From the NCBI RefSeq assembly GCF_044596045.1, contig NZ_CP138995.1, positions 1,612,001-1,676,000 of the forward strand: a DNA stretch of 64,000 nt, given 5' to 3'. The stretch is from Flagellimonas sp947499585 (lineage in GTDB: Bacteria; Bacteroidota; Bacteroidia; Flavobacteriales; Flavobacteriaceae). A program made the position numbers and the translations under genes. Below the pieces are notes generated by a model that was given only the letters and a program-made list of their open reading frames with translations, was not told the origin of the DNA and made no database searches. Positions 54,631 through 62,986 of the stretch are shown piece by piece; the first letter of the stretch is position 1, and each line of letters starts with the position of its first letter.

Positions 54631-55275
54631 TTATTTTCTTTTGATTCGCTTACGTTTCTTTACTCTATCTTTTTTAGAATTTTTGTTTTCCAAGCTGTCT
54701 TTCTCTTTGCGGCTAAAAATGCTTTTTAAGAATATGCCCACTTTATCCTTGAATTTCTTTTGATTTTCTTTTTTGATTTGGATACCCTGCTTAAATTGAA
54801 GTGTATCCTTTGTTTCACCATTAATCCAAATGCCATTTTTTTTATTTTCCTTAAATCGACCACCCTCTATAATTTCTCCTTTGTTATCGTATTCAATGGT
54901 CCATCCAGATCTGAAACCTTCTTTCCATTCAATGGTCCTTTTTAAACTTCCGTTAGAATACCATTCTTTCCAGACAGCATTTTTAAGTCCCTTTTTAAAA
55001 CCACCCTGCTCAACTATGCTGCTGTCCCTATAACTTTTCGTGTATTGGCCATCCAATAAATCTCCATGGTTTCCACCTGCAGAAGAATGAATTTCTCCAG
55101 ATTTATACCAGTAGTATTTTTTTGAATTTTCGTAATTTTTAATAGAATCGGTTGAAACATAAAAGACATAGTTGTACGTTTCGTCTGAAATAATTTTTCG
55201 TTGTCGATTCTCTGCCCAGATTAAAAAGCAAAAAACTGTAAAGAAAAGAGGAAATATAACTTTTAAGGAAAACAT
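54631..55275 (-). CDS. MORN-repeat-like exported protein at the head of the type II-like operon
   Basis: 214-aa protein with an N-terminal hydrophobic signal or anchor (about residues 5-20). Residues about 55-165 carry MORN-variant repeats (YYWYKSGEIHSSAG, WKEWYSNGSLKRTIEWKEGF, GWTIEYDNKGEIIEGGRFKENKK). The last 50 residues are Lys/Arg/Glu-rich and end in RKRIKRK. MORN variants in Bacteroidetes occur in envelope-associated or antitoxin-like proteins; no function can be given. It is the first gene in the co-oriented block, so the promoter of the operon should be upstream of 55275, but I could not identify it. Confidence 0.6.
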   Translation of the reverse strand: MFSLKVIFPLFFTVFCFLIWAENRQRKIISDETYNYVFYVSTDSIKNYENSKKYYWYKSGEIHSSAGGNHGDLLDGQYTKSYRDSSIVEQGGFKKGLKNAVWKEWYSNGSLKRTIEWKEGFRSGWTIEYDNKGEIIEGGRFKENKKNGIWINGETKDTLQFKQGIQIKKENQKKFKDKVGIFLKSIFSRKEKDSLENKNSKKDRVKKRKRIKRK

Positions 55276-55847
55276 ATAGAAAATATCTTATATAAGTAAA
55301 GGGTAAAACACTATTTTTTGTAAGATTTTTATTATGTCTAAGATAGAGATTTAGAAGTTAACCTTAACTACATTGATAAAATTTAACAAAGAGTAAGTTC
55401 AAGAGTTTAAAGATAAAAGAGTGCAAAACTCTTCTTGATATATAGAACTAACTAGTTATAAAAAGATTTTTACTCTGCTGTATAAACCCAATTTGTATGC
55501 CATCTTTAAAATGGGATACTGTCAATATTCCTAAAACTTCTGTGTTATACTGCTTAGGAGGAATTTAGAATTCATCTAGTTGGCTTATCAGAATAGCTTG
55601 ATGTTTTGTTTTTAGTTTAAGTCAATTGAGTTTAAAAAGCATGGAATTGCATATGGTTTTCTTTAAGCTTTTAAGAGCTTGTTTTCCGTGTTTTTCCAAT
55701 ATAATCTAGACCTTGTTGTAGGAGCACATAAATTATACAATCGCTTTTATCAGGGAAAACCCCTAGAGAAAATTTCAGGGATTTTCATGGGTAAATAAGA
55801 GAGTCGGTGCCAATACCTTAGCCCTGAATATAAAAACATAAAACGTT
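55276..55847. other. Divergent intergenic region between the secretion block and the lipoprotein pseudogene
   Basis: 572 nt with no convincing gene. It is AT-rich and must hold the promoter for the minus-strand block and possibly one for the plus-strand pseudogene pair. No perfect TAnnTTTG box was found by eye upstream of either start. Confidence 0.5.
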
Positions 55848-56787
55848 ATGAAAAAGCGACATGTAAATTTATGGGGCATTCTATTCTTAATTACCGTTGC
55901 ATCTTGTAGCAAAGATGACGGCAATGAAATTGAAGAACCAACCAAAAGTAATTTAAAGCAGATTACTGCATTTATATTTAAATCTGACAGCAATACTGCT
56001 CTTGCTATAGACATCAGTGCTAGTATAAATGAAACTGACAAGGTTATTTCAGTAACCATGTCCTATGGAACGGATATTACTGCTTTAACGCCCGAAATAA
56101 CCGTTTCGGACAAAGCTGAGGTGAACAATTCTTCTAACGATTTTTCAGGCACGGTAAAAGTAACCATTACGGCAGAAGACGGTTCTACAGTCACTTATGA
56201 TATCGTAGTTACAGTTGAATCTAACAATACCAATAATATTCTATCATTAACCTTCTCTAATGCCGATAATCCCATAGATGTTACTATCGTAGGACAAATT
56301 GATGAGGAAAATAAAACCATATTACGTTTGAAACACCACTTGATACTGATATTTCTTCATTGCTGCCACAAATTCAAACTTCAGAAAGTTCAAGTTATAG
56401 CCCAGAAGAGCGCCAAAACTTTAATGAACCAGTGGTATACATCATAACTGCTGCAAATGGTTCAGAGCAAAACTATGATGTTAACTGGGAAATCTCACAA
56501 AGAAATATTCTGCTTACGCTTTACAACGAAAACCCAGAAAATACCATGGATTGGGATTTGGAGAATCCAGATATCTCAACTTGGGAAGGTGTAATTACCG
56601 ATGCAGAGGGTAATGTCACTGAATTGTATTTAACAGGGAGAAATATTCAAAATATTCCAGAGATCATTGATAGATTTATGGAGTTGACTCAATTGGGATT
56701 ATCCCATAATACAATTATTAAAATTCCAGTACCAGCGGTACAACTTTTAGTATTGAAATAGATTTAACCAAAATAAATGACGTGTGA
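55848..56787 (+). pseudogene. DUF5018/LRR-like lipoprotein, frameshifted
   Basis: The start is intact: signal peptide and lipobox VASC, then SKDDGNEIEEP and repeats of the DUF5018 type (LKQITAFIF, YGTDITALTPEITVSD, VTITAEDGSTVTYDIVV). Near 56325 the frame breaks. The protein continues in another frame as ITFETPLDTDISSLLPQIQ and later LRR-like text (WEGVITDAEGNVTELYLTGRNIQNIPEIID). Near 56735 a second break occurs, after which a third frame reads STSGTTFSIEIDLTKINDV and stops at the TGA 56785-56787. That stop overlaps the next gene's GTG by 4 nt (GTGA), showing the original gene was coupled to the regulator downstream. At least two indels make it a pseudogene. Confidence 0.82.
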
Positions 56788-57407
56788 TACAAGTAGCTAT
56801 TTTAGACGATCATAACATGGTATTAAAGGGTATTGAAACCATGCTGGAAGATTCTGATATCATTACCATTGTTGCCACTTATAGTTTGGGCAAGCAGCTT
56901 TTAAGTGAAATTGAAAACAACATGCCCCATGTTTTGTTACTTGATATTAATTTACCAGATAGCAATGGATTGGATTTATGTAAGGAACTAAATAAAACAT
57001 ATCCTGAACTAGCAATCTTAGCCTTATTCAACTACAGTGAAACGGGATTAATAAAAAGTATGTTGAGAAATGGAGCCAAGGGATATTTGCTCAAAAATAC
57101 GGGGAAGCAAGAATTGATTACAGCCATTAAAACCGTACATGAAGGAATCAACTATTTGCCAAGAGGGTTTCAAGATATTTTACTGAATGATAGTATAGGG
57201 ACCGCTCAAACAAGCTTTATTCCTAAGCTAACGCGAAGAGAAAAAGAAGTACTGAATCTTATCTCCTAAGAACATACCAATCAAGAAGTTTCTGAAATAC
57301 TCTTTATGAGTTCTAAAACGGTTGAAAGTCACCGAAACAACCTGATTCAAAAACTGGGAGTAAGAAACACAGCCGGACTTATACGAATCGCCCATGAAAA
57401 AGGGTAA
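56784..57407 (+). pseudogene. NarL/FixJ-type response regulator with in-frame stop in the LuxR domain
   Basis: GTG start, then a receiver domain (VAILDDHNMVLKG, phospho-acceptor Asp in LLLDINLPDSNG, GAKGYLLKNT; about residues 1-120). The LuxR-type HTH starts at LTRREKEVLNLIS but hits TAA at 57267-57269. The same frame continues with EHTNQEVSEILFMSSKTVES and HRNNLIQKLGVRNTAGLIRIA to a natural stop at 57405-57407, so a single nonsense change (likely CAA or GAA to TAA) removed the DNA-binding half. The truncated product could still be phosphorylated but not bind DNA. No sensor kinase is adjacent. Its partner lipoprotein gene upstream is also broken. Confidence 0.85.
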
Positions 57408-57645
57408 TTGGGCTAAACCCGTTGCATACAACGGTTTCCTGTTCCCACAAAACCAAGAAAGAAATTTCCTAACCTGTTTGACTCTCTATTATGGTATTGG
57501 AACATGTTCTTTAAATTTCTGTAATTTAGTACTCACTGCAGCGGAAATATCATAAAACAATACGCAGTTTTAGGAAAGAACAATTATTTATTTTGGACAC
57601 TATAAATAATCAGTATCCTTGATATAACCATTAAGCTGAGAAAGA

Positions 57646-58185
57646 ATGGTGGAATCATTATACAGAAAGTACTATAGCAAACTATATCAATATGGTTGCC
57701 TTGTGCATAATGATTCCGTGAAAGTGGAAGATACCATTCAGAACTTTTTTGTTTGGACTTTGGAGCATTCAGAAAAATTAAAGGACATCAAAAATTTTGA
57801 AGCGTTTGCATGCAAAGCGATTCGAAAAAATCTTATTCATCGTATTATTAAGGATAACCGTTCCAAAAAAAATAAGGATAATTACTTGGTGACCTTGGTT
57901 AATGAAAAATCCATTACCTCAGTGGAAAAGGAAATAATGCAAGCTGAGGAAAGTTCATGTCTAAAAATGAACTTGAAAAATGCCATAGAAAAATTACCGG
58001 ACAAGCAAAAGGAAATCATCTACCTGAAATACTATGCTAATTTCTCTTATAAAGAAATTGAAGACATAATGAACGTGAGCAACCAAGTAGCTCGAAACTA
58101 TGTTTCCAGGGCCCTTAAAAAACTGAAAAACTCCATATTTTCAGAAAAAATAAGGTCTTTTATAGTGTCTGCTTTTTTAGTTTAA
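57646..58185 (+). CDS. ECF sigma factor (SusC/D-linked, FecI-like)
   Basis: 179-aa RNA polymerase sigma-70 family protein. Region 2 is about residues 5-75 (LYRKYYSKLYQYG, VEDTIQNFFVWTLEH), with region 4 about 115-165 (AIEKLPDKQKEIIYLKYYANFS, YKEIEDIMNVSNQVARNYVSRALKKL). The gene stands alone with 238 nt upstream. With the following FecR protein and STN-containing SusC it forms a standard cell-surface-signalling unit: TonB-dependent receptor ligand status passes to FecR, releasing this sigma factor to turn on the SusC/SusD genes. The Lys-rich C-terminal tail is unremarkable. Confidence 0.88.
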   Translation: MVESLYRKYYSKLYQYGCLVHNDSVKVEDTIQNFFVWTLEHSEKLKDIKNFEAFACKAIRKNLIHRIIKDNRSKKNKDNYLVTLVNEKSITSVEKEIMQAEESSCLKMNLKNAIEKLPDKQKEIIYLKYYANFSYKEIEDIMNVSNQVARNYVSRALKKLKNSIFSEKIRSFIVSAFLV

Positions 58186-58265
58186 AACAAGTTTTTTTAA
58201 AAAAGTTTATTTTCCAAGGTTACATTTTTATGTTTTGCGGCTTCTATTATAAATAGCATTGTTAC

Positions 58266-59258
58266 ATGAGCCACAAAAATTTTAAAAATTATCTTTTTGA
58301 AGACTTCATCAAGGACTCTTATTTTAGAGAGTGGGTATACTCCCCAAATGAGGCAGTAAGTGCTTTTTGGGATGCTTTCTTGGAGGAACACCCAAGTAAA
58401 TCCTTGGATATTGAGAAGGCAAAACTTTTTTTAGAAGGTGTTCATGAATATTATGATAGCAATAGGGTAAGTGAAGCTCAAATTCAGGAGAAATACCAAG
58501 AGTTTGTTTCTAAATATGCCAATAAAACGACCGGCAAAATACGGGTTCTTAAAAGAAACCGGAAAAGAGTATTTAATTATGTAGCAGCAGCTTCAATAGT
58601 TGTATTGGTAGCTTTCAGCTTATTCTACAAAAACATCAATACAGATTATTATACTACGGCCTACGGAGAGTATAAGAAAATCGAACTTCCAGATGGAACC
58701 CAAGTTACTCTAGGGGCCAATTCCAAGTTAAGATTAGCAAAAAAATGGGACAAAGCCGTTGACCGTAAAGTATGGTTAGATGGAGAAGCCTACTTTAATG
58801 TAACTACGATAGAAGAAACACAGGCTAAATTTATTGTTATCACTGACGATGTTAATGTTGAGGTTTTGGGAACAGCTTTTAACGTTGATAATAGAAAAGA
58901 AGACACCAAAGTAATTTTGGATAAGGGAAAAATCAAGCTTGATATAAAAGGCAATTTGAACAAGCAGCTCCTTATGGCTCCCGGTGAAAAAATAACGTAT
59001 AAAGCTAAAAGCCGAAAATTACCAGAAAAACAAAAGGCAAAAAAGGATGAAACTTCATGGAGAGATGGGGTTATGACGTATACAAATACACCGTTACATG
59101 TCGTGCTGGCGAAGATGGAAGATGTATACGGAATTCAACTAAAACTTAAAGATAATGCACTCAGAGATAAAGAAGTTACCGTAGGAGTTTCAATTACAAA
59201 CCAAGAAGTTGCGGTAACTACCATTGAGAGAATAATTGGGACTGAGTTTATCAAATAA
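58266..59258 (+). CDS. FecR-family anti-sigma factor
   Basis: 330-aa inner-membrane protein. Residues 1-100 are the cytoplasmic sigma-binding part, a TM helix is at about 104-124, and the periplasmic FecR domain is about 130-230 (YKKIELPDGTQVTLGANSKL, RKVWLDGEAYFNV, FIVITDDVNVEVLGTAFNV). A DUF4974-like end follows (WRDGVMTYTNTPLHVVLAKMEDVYGI). It should hold the ECF sigma factor until the STN domain of the SusC receptor contacts it. It starts 80 nt after the sigma gene. Confidence 0.9.
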   Translation: MSHKNFKNYLFEDFIKDSYFREWVYSPNEAVSAFWDAFLEEHPSKSLDIEKAKLFLEGVHEYYDSNRVSEAQIQEKYQEFVSKYANKTTGKIRVLKRNRKRVFNYVAAASIVVLVAFSLFYKNINTDYYTTAYGEYKKIELPDGTQVTLGANSKLRLAKKWDKAVDRKVWLDGEAYFNVTTIEETQAKFIVITDDVNVEVLGTAFNVDNRKEDTKVILDKGKIKLDIKGNLNKQLLMAPGEKITYKAKSRKLPEKQKAKKDETSWRDGVMTYTNTPLHVVLAKMEDVYGIQLKLKDNALRDKEVTVGVSITNQEVAVTTIERIIGTEFIK

Positions 59259-59331
59259 AAAAGGGATAATCTTCTGAACAAGATTACCCCCACTAATTGC
59301 AATATAATACAACTAATTAACGACCAAATTT

Positions 59332-62300
59332 ATGAAAAAATCTATTGTCTTCAAAAGAGGCATTCTACTGTTGGCTTTCATTTTGAGCAGCAGCTATGCA
59401 TCAGCCAATTTATCAGAAACGAATAAGGACCCGTCTTATGCCTTTTCAAAGGCTAATAAAATAAAACTCACGGATGCTTTACAGGCGGCAAGTGAGAATT
59501 ACCATGTATTCTTCAGCTATGAAACCAAATTGTTGGAAAATGTTGAAATAGAGGTGTCTTTAAGTGAGCTTTTTAGTAAAGAAACAGAAATAGAAGTTGT
59601 GGTTAACTCTTTACTTAGTGGTACCAATTTAAAATTTGAGACGATTGGCGATAAGTATATTGTTATCTATAAGAACAATAGAAATGGAAAAAATAAACTA
59701 GAAAGGCTAAAAGAAAAGCTTAATGAGCTTAGGGATATTGAAAATGGAGATGATATATTGCTCTATCCCAATTCAAAAAAAGCTCAAAAAGTATTGGCCA
59801 CAAAAAGGGGAGTAAACGTAACCCAAGACCTTACAATAACAGGGCTTGTGACGGATGAACTGGATGTGCCCCTTATTGGAGCTACAGTTGTTGCTAAAGG
59901 CACAACAGTAGGTGCTGTTACTGACTTTGATGGTCTTTATTCCCTAAAAGTGCCCGCATCAACTACACATCTTGTGTTCTCGTACATAGGGTATGAATCG
60001 AAAGAGGTGGCCATTAACCAGCGTACAACAATCAATACACACTTAAGAGAAGATGCCAATGCGCTTGATGAAGTGGTAGTTACCGCTTTAGGTATTGAAC
60101 GAAATAAAAAGACATTGTCCTATGCAGTTTCAGAAGTTAAAGGCGATCAATTGGCTGATAAAGCTGAGGCAGATGTTTTAAGGGCTTTGAGCGGTAAAGT
60201 AGCAGGGGTGAATATCTCTGGCTCTGGAGGTGCTTCGGGTTCTTCAACGAATATTATTATTAGGGGAAACAATTCAGCAACAGGTAACAACCAACCGCTC
60301 TTTGTGGTAGATGGTATTCCATTCGATAATTCAACTACCAGTACTTCAGATTTGGCCGGTGCTTCGTCTTCCTATTCCAATAGGGCTTTGGACCTCGACC
60401 CTAATGATATCGCCAGTATGACGGTTTTAAAAGGAGGGGCAGCTGCGGCATTATATGGTTCACGAGCTTCAAATGGGGTAATTATCATTACTACCCGGTC
60501 GGGTAGTGCCTCTAAAAAAGGAATGGAAGTAGAAATATCGAATACCGTAGGTGCCGAGACCATTTCAAGGTTTCCTGATTATCAAAATAAATATGGCCAG
60601 GGAAATTATTTAAATGGACAATATACTTTTAGTCCCGTTGCCACAGAGTCTTGGGGCCCAGCGTTTGACGATCCTAACTTGGACGGTAATGGTGATTTGT
60701 TTTCAGATGATGGTGTAATTAAATATATTAACCATGTGGGTGACGCAGTTCCTTACAGAGCGTTTCCTAACAATGTAAAAGATTTTTACAGAACAGGTTT
60801 CCAGAGGGAAACATCCATAAGGGCACAAGGTGGAGATGGTAAAAATGCCTTTGCGGTAACAGCGAGTAATCTTGATAATGAGGGCTTTATACCCTTTACT
60901 GGCCTTAAAAGAACATCCATTAAGGTTTCTGGGCTGACCAATCTTGAAAACGGCTTAAAAATAAAGGCATCTGCGACTTACGTTAATACACATCAAGACG
61001 GAATTTTATCAGGTGGACACAATACATTATCCAGTATTAATAGGCAAACCCTGTTTGTGCCTCGTAGCTATGATTTAACAGGTTTTCCATATATAGATGA
61101 AGTCACGGGAGAGCAACTTCGATATACATTTTGGGACAACCCTAGATGGTTGGCACAAGAAGGGCCTTATGATAGTGATGTGAATAGAGTTTACGGTTAT
61201 CTTTCTGCCGATTACAAAGCAAACGAATGGTTGAATTTTTCTTATAAAATTGGACTCAACACCTATAACGATAGCAGAGTTGAGATTGTTCCTAGAGGTA
61301 GTTTCAATTCTCCTGGTAGCATTACGGACAATGATATCACCTTTACAGAAATATCTTCTGATTTTATCGTTACGGGATCGAAACAATTGACCGAAAACCT
61401 CAATTTAAGGGTGGTTTTAGGGCATAATTTCAACCAAAGAAAAACTGACATTACGAGTTTTACGGGTTTAGGTATTATTAGACGAGGTATTTCAAGAATT
61501 ACCAATACTGAATCAGTGGTTACGGATTTATCTACTTTTAGTAATAGGAGAATTGTGGGGCTTTTTAGTGATATGGTGCTTTCTTATAAGGACTATTTAT
61601 TTTTGAACCTGACTGGAAGAAATGACTGGTCGTCCACATTGCCTAAAGGAGAAAGAAGTTTCTTTTACCCATCCATATCAACAACTTTTAACTTTACGGA
61701 CGCATTTAATGTGAAATCGGATTTCTTCACATTCGGCAAGTTGAGATTGGCCTATACTAAAATCGGGAATGATGCAGATCCTTATTTGCTCCAAACGGTT
61801 AACACTATAAACGGTGACGGAAACGGTGGCTTATCAGGGCTTCAATTTCCATTTAACGGAATATCCGGTACTGAGGTAGGTGATAATTTAGGGAATGAAA
61901 ACTTAAAACCAGAATTTACTACCGAATATGAAGCCGGTCTCGAACTTAATCTCTTGAAAGGTAGAGTGGGAATCGATGTTACCTACTATAGTAAGATTAC
62001 GGAAGATCAGATTTTCAGTGTGAACATACCTGCGGCGACTGGGTATTTTACAAAAACATTGAATGCGGGAGAGATATCGAATAAAGGATGGGAAGTAGGA
62101 CTGGACTTGAATCCTTTTCTAAATCCGGAAGGATTCAGCTGGAATATTTATACAACCTTCGCCAGAAATGTAAGTAAAGTAGAAAAGCTTATCGATGGTT
62201 TAGATCAAATAAATCCTGGAAACAGGGTTGCTGCCTACGGTAATATCTTACGTGTTGGTGAACCATATGGTGTCATTGAAGGTGAGGTGCAAAATAGGGA

Positions 62301-62967
62301 TACTAATGGCAATCTTCTGATCAACGCGCTTACTGGATTACCCACCAAGGCACCAGGTCAACAAATTGTAGGTGATCCAAATCCTGACTTTCTAATGGGT
62401 ATAAACAACACCATGACCTATAAAGGCTTCAAACTAGGATTTCTTTTCGATTGGAAGCAAGGGGGTGATATCCTTTCTCTTTCTAACGGATATCTAAGAG
62501 GTTTTGGATTGACAGAGGAAACTGCTGTAGACAGGGATAGAACCTATGTTCTACCCGGTGTTTTGGCAGACCCGAACGACCCAACACAGCCCATGTTGGA
62601 CCAAAATGGAAATACCGTAACGAACAATATTCAAATTTCCCCTCAGAATTACTGGAGTGGCGCTACAAACGGTACACAACGTAATCAGTATCGATTTAGT
62701 GCGGAATCATTGATTTTTGATGCTACGGTCTTTAGACTTAGAGAACTTAGTTTAGGATATACATTTACAAAACAGATGTTGAAAAAACTTCCATTCGGAA
62801 GTATGAGTGTGACTTTATTGGGAAGGAATTTATGGTTTAAGGCCCCAAATTACCCTCATTTAGACCCTGAAGTGTCAACTTACGGAGCAGGTAATGCTCA
62901 AGGTGTGGAGCAGTATGCCCCACCAACGGTAAAAAATATGGCTCTGAACATAAAACTCTCATTCTAA
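59332..62967 (+). CDS. SusC/RagA TonB-dependent receptor with STN signalling domain
   Basis: 1211-aa outer-membrane protein. Signal peptide to about residue 24; an STN domain (about 45-115; LTDALQAASENYHVFFSYET) for contact with FecR; a charged linker; a carboxypeptidase-regulatory-like domain (about 165-240; TGLVTDELDVPLIGATVVAK-like segment, YIGYESKEVAI); then the plug (about 245-380; VTALGIERNKK, GVNISGSGGASGSS, FVVDGIPFDN, YGSRASNGVIIITT) and a 22-strand-type barrel. The final strand ends PPTVKNMALNIKLSF. It imports an oligomeric nutrient with SusD. The substrate cannot be told from sequence. SusD follows after 19 nt. Confidence 0.92.
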   Translation: MKKSIVFKRGILLLAFILSSSYASANLSETNKDPSYAFSKANKIKLTDALQAASENYHVFFSYETKLLENVEIEVSLSELFSKETEIEVVVNSLLSGTNLKFETIGDKYIVIYKNNRNGKNKLERLKEKLNELRDIENGDDILLYPNSKKAQKVLATKRGVNVTQDLTITGLVTDELDVPLIGATVVAKGTTVGAVTDFDGLYSLKVPASTTHLVFSYIGYESKEVAINQRTTINTHLREDANALDEVVVTALGIERNKKTLSYAVSEVKGDQLADKAEADVLRALSGKVAGVNISGSGGASGSSTNIIIRGNNSATGNNQPLFVVDGIPFDNSTTSTSDLAGASSSYSNRALDLDPNDIASMTVLKGGAAAALYGSRASNGVIIITTRSGSASKKGMEVEISNTVGAETISRFPDYQNKYGQGNYLNGQYTFSPVATESWGPAFDDPNLDGNGDLFSDDGVIKYINHVGDAVPYRAFPNNVKDFYRTGFQRETSIRAQGGDGKNAFAVTASNLDNEGFIPFTGLKRTSIKVSGLTNLENGLKIKASATYVNTHQDGILSGGHNTLSSINRQTLFVPRSYDLTGFPYIDEVTGEQLRYTFWDNPRWLAQEGPYDSDVNRVYGYLSADYKANEWLNFSYKIGLNTYNDSRVEIVPRGSFNSPGSITDNDITFTEISSDFIVTGSKQLTENLNLRVVLGHNFNQRKTDITSFTGLGIIRRGISRITNTESVVTDLSTFSNRRIVGLFSDMVLSYKDYLFLNLTGRNDWSSTLPKGERSFFYPSISTTFNFTDAFNVKSDFFTFGKLRLAYTKIGNDADPYLLQTVNTINGDGNGGLSGLQFPFNGISGTEVGDNLGNENLKPEFTTEYEAGLELNLLKGRVGIDVTYYSKITEDQIFSVNIPAATGYFTKTLNAGEISNKGWEVGLDLNPFLNPEGFSWNIYTTFARNVSKVEKLIDGLDQINPGNRVAAYGNILRVGEPYGVIEGEVQNRDTNGNLLINALTGLPTKAPGQQIVGDPNPDFLMGINNTMTYKGFKLGFLFDWKQGGDILSLSNGYLRGFGLTEETAVDRDRTYVLPGVLADPNDPTQPMLDQNGNTVTNNIQISPQNYWSGATNGTQRNQYRFSAESLIFDATVFRLRELSLGYTFTKQMLKKLPFGSMSVTLLGRNLWFKAPNYPHLDPEVSTYGAGNAQGVEQYAPPTVKNMALNIKLSF

Positions 62968-62986
62968 TAGATATAAATACAATTCG

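Noticed and set aside
55276..55847. Riboswitch or small RNA in the long intergenic region
   Set aside because: No conserved motif or strong hairpin with T-run could be seen.
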